DNA from: Ruminococcus sp.
GTDB taxonomy: Bacteria; Bacillota; Clostridia; Oscillospirales; Ruminococcaceae
Length of the DNA stretch: 64,000 nucleotides
Reading direction: 5' to 3'
Assembly (NCBI GenBank): GCA_017523285.1
Contig: JAFWWU010000106.1
Coordinates: forward strand, 1-64,000
The position numbers and the translations under genes are program-made. The notes beneath the pieces are model-generated. The model worked only from the letters and a program-made list of their open reading frames with translations. It had not been told where the DNA came from and did no database searches. Below, piece after piece: positions 16,448 to 25,119 of the stretch. Each line of letters opens with the position of its first letter. Position 1 is the stretch's first letter.

Positions 16448-19400
16448 TTAAAACTCAAATACTTCATCAATTTCTTTCATAAGCCTGTCCGTTTCAGTAA
16501 GAGCAACAACAATCTTCTGATAGTGAGCAATATCTTCATCGGAAAGTTTTCTTCCCTTGCGGTCCTTGAGCCATTTCTGTAATGGCTGATAACCACCTAT
16601 GTAGAAGTTCCAAGCAAGTTCAGGAACTCCGTCGAAATACTGTTCCTTGTTGATATAGACTTTACCGTTTTTGTATGCAGGCTTTGTAACCTCATTTTCA
16701 CCGTCAACGGGATAAGTTGTAACAGGTGTATTGAGAACATCGGCTTCCATAAGGTGAATTCTGCGTATCTGACCGCCAAGCTCAACCATTTTCCAGAACA
16801 TATCTATATCTGTCGGATAAGGCACTCTTGGGAAATCAATTTTCAGAAATTCCTTATAGGTTTCTCTGTATTTCGGAGAATGAAGGACAGCATAGATATA
16901 ATCGAGCAAATCAATTGGTGCAAAGCTGTCTGTCTTACCGCCATCACTATCGGGAGCAAAAGGCAAACCGAGCTTTTCAGAGATTTCCTTGACTATTTCA
17001 GGATTAAGGTTGGGGGTACGAACGGTTTTGCCTAATTCTTCGGAGTAGAGATATAAAGGACACACAATAGGAATTCCCTTGTTACTATAATGGAATCTGT
17101 TATCTACTAAATTCTTGCTTACACCAACATGCGACCAATTATCTGTTATAGCTTGGCGAGGCACAATAATAGCAATATTATCTTTTATCATATGATTCAT
17201 TACATCAGTTCTTGGTCGCCATAATATTTTATTGTCAAAATATGTGTATTTATCATCAAATGGTCTGTACGAGATTTTTTGAATATTCTCACGTGCAAGT
17301 AACAAATTATTCTTATTACCATATACAAATTCAGCATAATTTTTTCCGAGTCCAAAATTTTCATTTAAAGAATCAATTGTATATTTGCCTTCAATCAATT
17401 CTTGAATTCGAGAAAACAGGTTTTCTGAATTTTCATCGAAAGCAAATGTATCTCCCATTGATACAATACCTGTTACATTGACTTTCATCAAATCTGATAT
17501 GATAAATCCATTGTTATATAAATCAGAATGGTTTTCACTTCGCTTAACAAAAAAATAATATGGTTTTGTAGGGACTATTTGAGCATAGTTGATTTTATGT
17601 GCTAAAAGGGTTTCATACTTCAAATGTCTCGTACCCAAAACATCGCAATGCTCAACAAGTGCCATATCTTTTTTAGGATTAGTAGAATTCTTTACAAATA
17701 TATTTATAGAAACGCCTTGCATTATATCAAATACATTTTCATCACGTTCGCCGTTTGGTGCTACTTCCTTACGCATTATATTTCCGTGTAAATCTATGAT
17801 GTATATTGTATCAAACGTTTTGAGCAAATGATAACGCATACAGCGGAAAGTAGGATTGTCTAAGAAACCGTGATTATTGATAAACGCCAGTACACCATTA
17901 CCATTCTTTGAAATCACTTCTTCGGAATAACGAATAAACTTTACATAGTCATCGTTCAGCCAATGCTTTCTTTCGTTGAAATATTCGCCTTCAATATATT
18001 TGTAATCATCAATAAGCTTTGAGATATATTCATTATTATTTGATGATACACCACTATAAGGTGGATTTCCGATGATTACATTTATACCCGGATTGTTCTT
18101 AGCCTTGTCAGCTTCATAGGCTTCGGCAGCAAGCGGGTCATTGAAGAACGAAATCTGCTGACCTTGTTCCATAAATGAAGCATCAGAATCCGAAGGCTCA
18201 AGTGAATTTGTAAGCAACACATTAAGACGCTCATCTGACTCAAAATCATAGCCTGTATCTTTAAGCACCATAGCAAGCTTCATATGTGCAACAGCGTAAG
18301 GTGCCATCATAAGCTCAAAGCCGTTAATTCTTTTAAGAAGATGCGTCGGAACATATTCATTCCAGAGCTTTTTGATTTCTTCTTCGGATTTGCCTTTGTT
18401 GTTTTCTCTGAAAGTTTCGTAAATATGAAGAATTACTTCTCGAAGGAATGTACCCGTTCCTGTTGCAGGGTCAAGAATCTGAATAGCAGGCACAGTTTCT
18501 GTATCATCAACCTGAGTTATAACGCCATTGCGGTTTTTACGCTTGCTATCACGTTTGATATTTACTACCTTTGTAGCAGTATCGGCAAGGCCGTCTTTGA
18601 AACCGAATTCTGTTTTCAGAATATCATCAACAGCTCTTACCATAAACTTTACAACAGGCCAAGGGGTATAATAAACACCACGACGCTTTTTTGTATCGTG
18701 TTCATATTCAGAAAGGAAATCTTCATAGAAATAGATGACTGTATCTTCTCTGCCACCGCCTGTATGACGGTTGAAGTGTTCAAGAATATTGCTGATATTT
18801 GTGTTATCAAGCAGTTTTATAATTTCAGCAAGTTCAAGCTCGTCAAAGAAGATTTTATTTCCACCGTCTTTTTCAAAACAACTTTTAATCAGCGTTTTAA
18901 GAAATGGGTTTGTGTTAGGAATTTTGTCAATAGCATCTTTCCAGTCAAAATGCTCATTGTTATCCATGCATTTCGCTGAGAACAGACCATAAGCGATAGT
19001 CTGTGCATACATATCAGCAAATTGCTCAACCGTTAGGTCGTGAACAAGATTATCCTGAAATTTCTTGAAAAGAAGATGAACATAACCAAGTCCTGTTTCG
19101 ACATTGTATGTGCTGATAATGGTGTCACGGGTATGCTGTGCAAGGAGAGCCAGTTCGTGTGCAAGCTTCTTTGAGTCTGTAATCTGCTGATGATATACAG
19201 CAGAAAAAGTACGCTTCCATTCAGCTTTCCAAGCATCTGCATCGCTTGTGTCAGCAGGCATTTTCAAATGAGCAAGTTTACTTTCAAAGTTGCTGATTTG
19301 AGTTGTATCTTCACTTGCAGGCTGGATATATTCAATTTTAAGCTGTGGAAGATTCTTATCGTTGTCATCAAAGCAGGCTACTCCGACATACTCGTTGCCT

Positions 19401-19750
19401 TTCTCACCCCAGAAACAAAGGAAAAGAAGGTCGTGCATATTCCATTCTGGTAAATGTTCATCACGCTTTTTCCTTACAAGACCCGAAAGAATTTTTCTGA
19501 GAGAAGCCTTTTCAAGCTTCTTGCTTTCAAAGGAAACTGCAAAAACACCAAACGGCATACCATCACAGAACGGTCTGAGCTGGTATATTGTAGTTGTAGC
19601 AAGTTCTTCCTTTTTTATTCCGAGTTCATCTGCATATACATCGTATGTATAATCAGCAGAATCAAAATCCTCTGTATCAATGTTCCATTCCAGTTTTTCG
19701 CCGAAATATTGGAGCATTGTATCAAAATCACACACGTTTCTGATATTCAT
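16448..19750 (-). CDS. Eco57I/type ISP-like N6-adenine DNA methyltransferase with specificity domain
   Basis: A 1100-residue DNA modification protein. Residues about 1-340 are a helical N-terminal region. The gamma-class methylase core has motif I LDPATGTGTF near residue 428 and the catalytic motif IV NPPYSG near 560. The part after about 700 resembles the LlaBIII-type ISP target-recognition domain, ending in LAWNFYIGGYQPLQKWLKDRK. Type ISP enzymes are single chains with Mrr-like nuclease and helicase at the front; those parts are absent here. Instead a PLD-SNF2 helicase gene lies 13 bases upstream in the same operon, so the pair may act together. AGAGGT precedes the ATG. Confidence 0.85.
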   Translation of the reverse strand: MNIRNVCDFDTMLQYFGEKLEWNIDTEDFDSADYTYDVYADELGIKKEELATTTIYQLRPFCDGMPFGVFAVSFESKKLEKASLRKILSGLVRKKRDEHLPEWNMHDLLFLCFWGEKGNEYVGVACFDDNDKNLPQLKIEYIQPASEDTTQISNFESKLAHLKMPADTSDADAWKAEWKRTFSAVYHQQITDSKKLAHELALLAQHTRDTIISTYNVETGLGYVHLLFKKFQDNLVHDLTVEQFADMYAQTIAYGLFSAKCMDNNEHFDWKDAIDKIPNTNPFLKTLIKSCFEKDGGNKIFFDELELAEIIKLLDNTNISNILEHFNRHTGGGREDTVIYFYEDFLSEYEHDTKKRRGVYYTPWPVVKFMVRAVDDILKTEFGFKDGLADTATKVVNIKRDSKRKNRNGVITQVDDTETVPAIQILDPATGTGTFLREVILHIYETFRENNKGKSEEEIKKLWNEYVPTHLLKRINGFELMMAPYAVAHMKLAMVLKDTGYDFESDERLNVLLTNSLEPSDSDASFMEQGQQISFFNDPLAAEAYEADKAKNNPGINVIIGNPPYSGVSSNNNEYISKLIDDYKYIEGEYFNERKHWLNDDYVKFIRYSEEVISKNGNGVLAFINNHGFLDNPTFRCMRYHLLKTFDTIYIIDLHGNIMRKEVAPNGERDENVFDIMQGVSINIFVKNSTNPKKDMALVEHCDVLGTRHLKYETLLAHKINYAQIVPTKPYYFFVKRSENHSDLYNNGFIISDLMKVNVTGIVSMGDTFAFDENSENLFSRIQELIEGKYTIDSLNENFGLGKNYAEFVYGNKNNLLLARENIQKISYRPFDDKYTYFDNKILWRPRTDVMNHMIKDNIAIIVPRQAITDNWSHVGVSKNLVDNRFHYSNKGIPIVCPLYLYSEELGKTVRTPNLNPEIVKEISEKLGLPFAPDSDGGKTDSFAPIDLLDYIYAVLHSPKYRETYKEFLKIDFPRVPYPTDIDMFWKMVELGGQIRRIHLMEADVLNTPVTTYPVDGENEVTKPAYKNGKVYINKEQYFDGVPELAWNFYIGGYQPLQKWLKDRKGRKLSDEDIAHYQKIVVALTETDRLMKEIDEVFEF

Positions 19751-19763
19751 AATTTACCTCTTT

Positions 19764-22700
19764 TTAGGTTAATTGCATCCAAGTTACAAGCTTAGGTTTA
19801 ACTCCAACAGGAGCTTGCGCTGAACGCATATAGGTTCTGTTTATATGGTTTTCAACCTTTTTCTTATATTCAGCAAAATCCTCTGCTGATATTGCAACTG
19901 CTCGTTCTTCATTCTGCTCGCACTTGATTGTCTGCCAAATCTGATATGTATTATCAATAATTTCCGCAGTTTCAGAATTTATTGTGTACCATACAGTACG
20001 TCCATCTCCATCAGACCAAGTTCCGTCTGACTTTTTAACAGGCAAGTCATAGCAGAAGAATAGTCCTTTACTTTCACTGAATTTACCACTGAACATTTTC
20101 TTTGGTAATTTGCAGACAATTTCTTCGTAATCGGGATTTTCTGACATTAGTTTTTGATATTCAAGAAGTATTTCTTCATCACTGGACTCAACGCCTTCGT
20201 ATGCTGAATTAAAGTCTTTGAGTGCATCGTAATCATCATCAGGAGTAAGAAGTTGTTTACCCTCGATTCCGAATGTCTTTGATATGCGAAGCGTTTTCTG
20301 CGAAACAGTGCTGTAAAGTGACAAAAGCTGTTCGAGTTCAGCAGGAGGAAGGAAGTTCCAGTAATAAACATTTTCTCTATCAGCTGCAAGGTCAGGATGG
20401 TCTGTAAGCAGAAGATTTTCGGTATTCTGATTTCTACGTCTGTCAACACGTCCTATTCTCTGCATAAGACGAACAGGATTCCAATGCAGTTCATAATTGA
20501 TAAGACAGGAAGCATCCTGCAAGTTAAGACCTTCTGCGAGTACATCCGTTGCAATAAGCACCTGTATTTCGTCATTTATGGTAGCAGAGGTTTTGTCGTT
20601 ATAATATGGAGCAAAACGTTCAATGATTTCCTTGCGGTTTCCACTGTATTGTCCATCAAGTTCAAATAAGCCTTTTATACCAGCTTTTTCAAGTTGTTTG
20701 TAAATATACTGTGCAGTAGAGCGGTATTCTGTAAAAATGATTACTTTCTTATTTACAACTGTTTTATCTTTTTTTAGTATGTCAATCAAAACATTGATTT
20801 TATCGTCGTTTTCAGGCTTTATGCCCATCATATCATCAATAAAATCCGACAAGACCTCCATATCACCGATAGTATCCTGTATCATACAAGGAATATCAAA
20901 ATCATCTAAGCTGAGATTACTTTCAACATTCCATACATAATCGGGAAGGTCATCTTCAAGTTCTTCAAGAGTGTACGGAGTATTCTCGTCGATATATTTT
21001 TTTGCATAATCAAAAATACGCTGTTTACGCTGATAAAAACGATTGATTTCACGCTCGTTTCCGTACTCCTTGTAATCCTCCAAGAATTTTTGAAGTCTGA
21101 TGAAAATTCTTATACAGGTTTCTTCAAATGCTGCAATGGAGCTTTCGAAGCGTTTAAGCAATAATTGACGAACTAAATTTACAATCTGTGTCTGGCGACC
21201 TTTTTTCATTTCATCAATTTTACTTCCATCGCCTTTAAAATACTCATCTTCATAAGGAGAATAAACAGGTAATGCAAGAATAGGAACACTTCTGCCTGTT
21301 TCCTTATCTTTGCGATAGAAAGAATCTACGAAATCATCAATAAGCTTTCCGTAGCTATTTCGCATTGAATAGTTTGCAACAGTAGGTGGAAGTCTTTTGG
21401 GGAATAATACTTTTTCTCTTTCGGAAATGGAAAGACTTTTCTTTACATAAGAGCGACTTCTTTGCACTACAAGCTCATTTACGAGCATATCACTTTTAAA
21501 AATCAAATCGCTTTCATCACTATTAATATCAACTGCTGTTGAATTGGTTTGTTTTTCAAGGGATTTTTCCATTTTTCTGAAATGTCCTGAAAGACTATGT
21601 ATTCCCAACGGTGCGGATTTGAAGTAATCTTCCTTACGCTGAGAAAACAACTCTATAAGGTGCTGTAAATCGAGAAAACTATTGTTTATAGGTGTAGCAG
21701 TAAGCATAAACATCTGTTTGGAACAGCCTGTCCCCATCATTTCAAAAAGTTTTCTGTATCTGTTGGAAGAACGATTTCTAAAGTGATGTGCTTCGTCTAT
21801 GATTACAATTTCACCGTCTTGTGCAATAGAATTCATTAAATCCTGATTCTTTTCGAGTAATAAATCTGTATGATTTATTATTACGAATTTTGAAAATCCG
21901 CCAAGAACCTCTGGGATATATTTTTTTATTGTTGTTTCCCATACAGGAATACGAGCAGCAGCAGGAACAATCAGAACTACATTTTTTCTTTCTTTTTTTA
22001 CAAATCGTTCTATCAGCATCATACCGACAAAAGTTTTGCCAAGACCAACACCATCGCATAAAAATGCGCCTGAGTATTTGTCAGCAATATTTATCATACT
22101 GTTGTATCCATCTTTTTGATATTGTGATAATAACGAATATATGACGGAATCCTTTTCTTCCCATTCCGAAACACTCTGCTCCTGATTATGGAACATTTCA
22201 AACATAGAACGCAGATAAATATCGTATGGCAGATATTCCTTGCAATGCTTTTCTACTGTTGTGATAATAGCTTCAGTAATGTCAACAGCCTCGTTCCAAC
22301 GAGCTTCGAACCAGTCTTGCAATGCATCTACGTTATTAGTAATCTGAACATTAAGTTCAATATTTTTTGTCAATCCTGCTTTGGTAAAATTGCTTGAGCC
22401 TACCAAAGCATATCCTGTTGGGATATTCATAGAGGGAATAAACTGTTGGTGATAATCATCTTTGAAATGAGTAATGTAAGCTTTTGCGTGAAATTTATCT
22501 TTGTCAAAAACCTTACATTCTATTTTTCTGCTTTTTAAAGCATGAAGAATAGCAGGAACTCCGATAAGAAATTCGTTTTTATCTTTTTCGTTTTCAATAC
22601 TATCATCTAATTTGGATATAAGGAAAGAAACAACCTGTTCGATAACTTCTCGAGTACGCTTTGTTACTTCTGAACCTAAGATAATACGAATTTTATCCAT

Positions 22701-22856
22701 CGACTGCCAGTTGTTTCCGAGTTCAAGTAGACCACCAATTTCAAAGTAACCCGCCGCTATATCCATTTGTTTAGATATAGAACACCATTCAGTCAAATAA
22801 TGCTTGACTGTTTTATTTTCGCTCATATTATCAACGATATAAAGGTTGTCAGACAT
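19764..22856 (-). CDS. PLD-SNF2 helicase fusion, putative restriction component
   Basis: A 1030-residue protein. The N-terminal phospholipase-D-like domain (about 20-190) has FHAKAYITHF near 124 and GSSNFTKAG near 154, an HxK plus GSxN arrangement of one HKD half-site, a known DNA-cutting fold. An SF2/SNF2 helicase follows: Walker A DGVGLGKT near 272, DEAH near 353, TATPINN, and motif VI QRIGRVDRRR near 800. I chose ATG 22856 because AGGAGGATG precedes it. It is the first gene of an operon with the methylase at 16448-19750. Predicted role: translocation-dependent DNA cleavage (inference). A DISARM- or type-ISP-like partner is possible. Confidence 0.85.
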   Translation of the reverse strand: MSDNLYIVDNMSENKTVKHYLTEWCSISKQMDIAAGYFEIGGLLELGNNWQSMDKIRIILGSEVTKRTREVIEQVVSFLISKLDDSIENEKDKNEFLIGVPAILHALKSRKIECKVFDKDKFHAKAYITHFKDDYHQQFIPSMNIPTGYALVGSSNFTKAGLTKNIELNVQITNNVDALQDWFEARWNEAVDITEAIITTVEKHCKEYLPYDIYLRSMFEMFHNQEQSVSEWEEKDSVIYSLLSQYQKDGYNSMINIADKYSGAFLCDGVGLGKTFVGMMLIERFVKKERKNVVLIVPAAARIPVWETTIKKYIPEVLGGFSKFVIINHTDLLLEKNQDLMNSIAQDGEIVIIDEAHHFRNRSSNRYRKLFEMMGTGCSKQMFMLTATPINNSFLDLQHLIELFSQRKEDYFKSAPLGIHSLSGHFRKMEKSLEKQTNSTAVDINSDESDLIFKSDMLVNELVVQRSRSYVKKSLSISEREKVLFPKRLPPTVANYSMRNSYGKLIDDFVDSFYRKDKETGRSVPILALPVYSPYEDEYFKGDGSKIDEMKKGRQTQIVNLVRQLLLKRFESSIAAFEETCIRIFIRLQKFLEDYKEYGNEREINRFYQRKQRIFDYAKKYIDENTPYTLEELEDDLPDYVWNVESNLSLDDFDIPCMIQDTIGDMEVLSDFIDDMMGIKPENDDKINVLIDILKKDKTVVNKKVIIFTEYRSTAQYIYKQLEKAGIKGLFELDGQYSGNRKEIIERFAPYYNDKTSATINDEIQVLIATDVLAEGLNLQDASCLINYELHWNPVRLMQRIGRVDRRRNQNTENLLLTDHPDLAADRENVYYWNFLPPAELEQLLSLYSTVSQKTLRISKTFGIEGKQLLTPDDDYDALKDFNSAYEGVESSDEEILLEYQKLMSENPDYEEIVCKLPKKMFSGKFSESKGLFFCYDLPVKKSDGTWSDGDGRTVWYTINSETAEIIDNTYQIWQTIKCEQNEERAVAISAEDFAEYKKKVENHINRTYMRSAQAPVGVKPKLVTWMQLT

Positions 22857-22912
22857 AATTACATCCTCCTTAATAGAGTTCATTCCACCCGCACAGGCAG
22901 CTATTAGTAATA

Positions 22913-23059
22913 GGGATTAATCAGAAAATCGCTATACAATGGGATTTTCCGATAACCTATGAAATGGCAAGAGCCTATCAGAAGGCTAACGGCAAGTATT
23001 TAAGGCAAAATCAGTGGGAAGATATAACTCTCGTGATGAGCCTTGAACTTGGTAAATAA
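22913..23059 (+). pseudogene. C-terminal remnant of an unknown gene
   Basis: An open frame without a usable start encodes IQWDFPITYEMARAYQKANG and ends in SLELGK and a TAA at 23057-23059. A strong terminator follows, as for a real gene end. I do not recognise the protein. It lies directly at the border between the defence island and the conjugative element, so it is probably what remains of a gene cut by an insertion or deletion. The 22857-23162 spacer otherwise holds only the terminator and the ribosome site of the next gene. Confidence 0.45.
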
Positions 23060-23067
23060 AAAGATTA

Positions 23068-23107
23068 CCCCGTATCCGACGGTTAAACCGTTAGATACGG
23101 GGTTTTT
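23068..23107 (+). terminator. Terminator after the gene remnant
   Basis: Stem CCCCGTATC (23068-23076) / GATACGGGG (23094-23102), extended inside by an ACGG/CCGT pairing, then TTTTT. Confidence 0.88.
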
Positions 23108-23162
23108 CTATTCCCTGAATATATGATAAGCTCAAACCAACATTAAGAAAGGCGGAATTATT

Positions 23163-23711
23163 ATGAAGAACAGTAAATCAATCGGAAGTCCCATATCACA
23201 GAACGGTAGAAATGTCAATACCTTTTCTGAAAGAAATTTCAAGGGTTCTCCCTTATCACAGAATGACAGATTTGTCAACCCCTTCTCTGAAAATTTTTTT
23301 GAGGGGTTCATAGCACAAAAGTTGTCAGATGTCAAGTCTTTTCTGAAATATTTTTCAGAAAGTCCCAATGCACAAACTGAGGAAAATGTCAAGACCTTTT
23401 TCAAGATTTTTTTCTTCAGTGCAGAACTCAGGAATAAGGTTACAAATCTGAAAGCGGAGCTTGACGCTTCGGAGTATAGAACCTTCGTCTATCCCCGTAC
23501 TATTAAGGGTGCAAGCACGGCTGAATTCATTAAGACAAAACGTGAGTATGACAAGCTCCGTGCCGAGGTCGAGGAAATGGGCAGGATTGCCGATGAAATC
23601 GAAGCGGCAATGTATGAAGCACATCTTGACGAATTTGTCAATACCTTTTTTGAAGAAAAGTTTGGAGAAATCGGAGATAACGATATTCTCGTGCTGGAGA
23701 TTGAATTCTAA
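23163..23711 (+). CDS. Element-borne protein with N-terminal tandem repeats, unknown
   Basis: A 182-residue protein translated from AAGAAAGGCGG upstream. Residues about 8-82 are four 19-20-residue repeats of the pattern (G)SPxSQNxxxVNxFSExF, for example SPISQNGRNVNTFSER and SPLSQNDRFVNPFSEN. The second half (about 85-182) is charged and probably helical, with a coiled-coil-like KTKREYDKLRAEVEEMGRIA. Its stop overlaps the start of the replication-initiator-like gene. I do not recognise a family. The repeats may matter as DNA rather than protein, given their position just before a rep-like gene. Confidence 0.7.
   Translation: MKNSKSIGSPISQNGRNVNTFSERNFKGSPLSQNDRFVNPFSENFFEGFIAQKLSDVKSFLKYFSESPNAQTEENVKTFFKIFFFSAELRNKVTNLKAELDASEYRTFVYPRTIKGASTAEFIKTKREYDKLRAEVEEMGRIADEIEAAMYEAHLDEFVNTFFEEKFGEIGDNDILVLEIEF
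23184..23411 (+). repeat. Four tandem 57-60 bp repeats inside a gene
   Basis: The core TGTCAAnnCCTTTTCTGAAA recurs at 23213, 23273, 23330 and 23387 (spacings 60, 57, 57); a lone fifth core is at 23636. All copies keep the same reading frame. Copies have diverged, so this is not a recent slippage product. Confidence 0.85.
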
Positions 23712-24508
23712 TGGCGTATTGCAGAGTTGAAACAGCAGACGGATACACGGTAATGTCAAATTACCATTTAAGAGATATGCGGCTTTCTCTTAAAGCCAGA
23801 GGTTTACTCTCCCAAATATTATCGCTCCCTGAAAAATGGGATATGACAATCTCAGGTTTATCGAAAATCAACCGTGAATGTTCCGATACCATCGCTTCTA
23901 TCATAAAGGAGCTTGAAGCAACAGGATATATCACTCGATACCGAGAAAGGCGAAAAAACGGAACTTACGGCGAAGTATTCTACGATATAAGAATGAAGCC
24001 ACGCCATTTCGATGAACCTAAACGGAATAAATCCGAACGGGTAAAACCCAAACAGATGTCCTCGGCACAATTAAGTAAAGAGAAATCAAATAAAGAAAAA
24101 GAAAGTAAAGAGCTTTTTAATATCCATCAATCTATCCTGCCTGATGGGATTGATAAGATTGACGGATACAGAGCAATCATTCTTGAAAATATCGAGTACG
24201 ACTTAATCGTAGACCAGTTCAACAAGGCACAGCTTGATGAAATTGTCGATATAATGCTTGAATGTGTATGCTCCGAAGCGGAAACACAGAATATCGGAAA
24301 GGATAAAGTTCCGACCGAGCTTGTCAAGAGCCGTATTTTAAAGCTCAATTCTATGCACATTGAATATATCTTCTCCTGTCTGAAAGAAAATCCAAGCAAA
24401 GTGCGTAATATCAAGTCCTATCTGAAAACAGTCCTGTATAATGCTGCCGTTACTATCGACAACTATTATACCTCCGAAGTGAATTATCACTTTAATGGGG
24501 GCGGTTAA
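23711..24508 (+). CDS. Replication-initiator-like helix-turn-helix protein (DUF6017)
   Basis: A 265-residue protein. Residues 1-100 form a winged-helix domain like those of element replication initiators: YHLRDMRLSLKARGLLSQIL, then SLPEKWDMTISGLSKINREC and a wing with RYRERRKNGTYGEVFYDI. A Lys/Ser-rich linker follows (about 100-140), then a C-terminal region resembling DUF6017 (IVDQFNKAQLDEIVDIMLEC and IKSYLKTVLYNA). Known relatives are the first genes of Tn1549-like elements. Its ATG overlaps the stop of the repeat-bearing gene, so the two are probably translationally coupled, and a terminator follows at 24524. Confidence 0.8.
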   Translation: MAYCRVETADGYTVMSNYHLRDMRLSLKARGLLSQILSLPEKWDMTISGLSKINRECSDTIASIIKELEATGYITRYRERRKNGTYGEVFYDIRMKPRHFDEPKRNKSERVKPKQMSSAQLSKEKSNKEKESKELFNIHQSILPDGIDKIDGYRAIILENIEYDLIVDQFNKAQLDEIVDIMLECVCSEAETQNIGKDKVPTELVKSRILKLNSMHIEYIFSCLKENPSKVRNIKSYLKTVLYNAAVTIDNYYTSEVNYHFNGGG

Positions 24509-24523
24509 TTCCGTCCCGTACAT

Positions 24524-24560
24524 AGCAGTCAAGTATTAAAAACACTTGGCTGCTTTTTTT
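24524..24560 (+). terminator. Terminator after the rep-like gene
   Basis: Stem AGCAGTCAAGT (24524-24534) / ACTTGGCTGCT (24544-24554) with one G-T pair, followed by a run of Ts. Confidence 0.85.
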
Positions 24561-24582
24561 ATACCCCAAAGGAGGTCAGACA

Positions 24583-24609
24583 ATGAGTTTCCCACTCAAA
24601 ATCCCTTAG
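24583..24609 (+). CDS. Possible 8-codon leader peptide before the transfer operon
   Basis: ATG 24583 has an excellent ribosome site (AAAGGAGGT, 24568-24576) but the frame is only MSFPLKIP before TAG. It lies between the terminator at 24524 and the pcfB gene, 33 bases before its start. It may be a translated leader or a remnant of a shortened gene. Confidence 0.35.
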   Translation: MSFPLKIP

Positions 24610-24642
24610 CAAGAACAAAAATAACCTGAAAGGAGGACAGTA

Positions 24643-25119
24643 ATGCAGGAGCAGAACTCCGAAAAAGTCGTGTCGCTGTCGGTCAGGGCGACCAAAGTTA
24701 CGACAAATGTGCTGAAATCGGCTGTAAGAGCCTATCTCTCGGCACAGAAAAACAAGTCTCCGAAGGTCTATAAAGGTAAGCAATCGGTAAAACACCTTAT
24801 TCAAAAAGGCGAAAAGCTCACGAATATCGAAGTTACCGACCAGAACATTAAGTCCTTCAACAAGACCGCCCGTAAGTACGGTATCGACTACTCTCTCAAA
24901 AAGGATGGCTCTGAAAAGCCGCCGAGATACTTCATCTTTTTCAAGGCAAAGGATGCAGAGGTTATGAACGCTGCTTTCAAGGACTTTCTCGGAAAAGAAC
25001 TCAAAAAGAAGGAAAAGCCGTCTATCAAGGCAAAACTTAAAACTCTCGGTGAGCAGGTCAAGCAAAAGGCTCAGGAGCGTACAAGAGAGAAAAACAAGAC
25101 ACGGGAGGCAGAACTGTAA
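24643..25119 (+). CDS. pcfB: PcfB family conjugation accessory protein
   Basis: A 158-residue cytosolic protein of the PcfB/DUF3801 family, which accompanies the VirD4-type coupling protein and helps recruit the relaxosome. Sequence marks include VTTNVLKSAVRAYLSAQKN near the start, GKQSVKHLIQKGEKLTNIEV, and KYGIDYSLKKDG before a YFIFFKAKD strand. The tail is very basic (KEKPSIKAKLKTLGEQVKQK). AAGGAGGA precedes ATG 24643, and its stop overlaps the start of VirD4 (TAATG), a classic coupled pair. Confidence 0.88.
   Translation: MQEQNSEKVVSLSVRATKVTTNVLKSAVRAYLSAQKNKSPKVYKGKQSVKHLIQKGEKLTNIEVTDQNIKSFNKTARKYGIDYSLKKDGSEKPPRYFIFFKAKDAEVMNAAFKDFLGKELKKKEKPSIKAKLKTLGEQVKQKAQERTREKNKTREAEL

Noticed and set aside
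23184..23411. Tandem repeats considered as a CRISPR array
   Set aside because: Repeats are long, diverged, directly adjacent without unique spacers, keep a reading frame and have no cas genes nearby.
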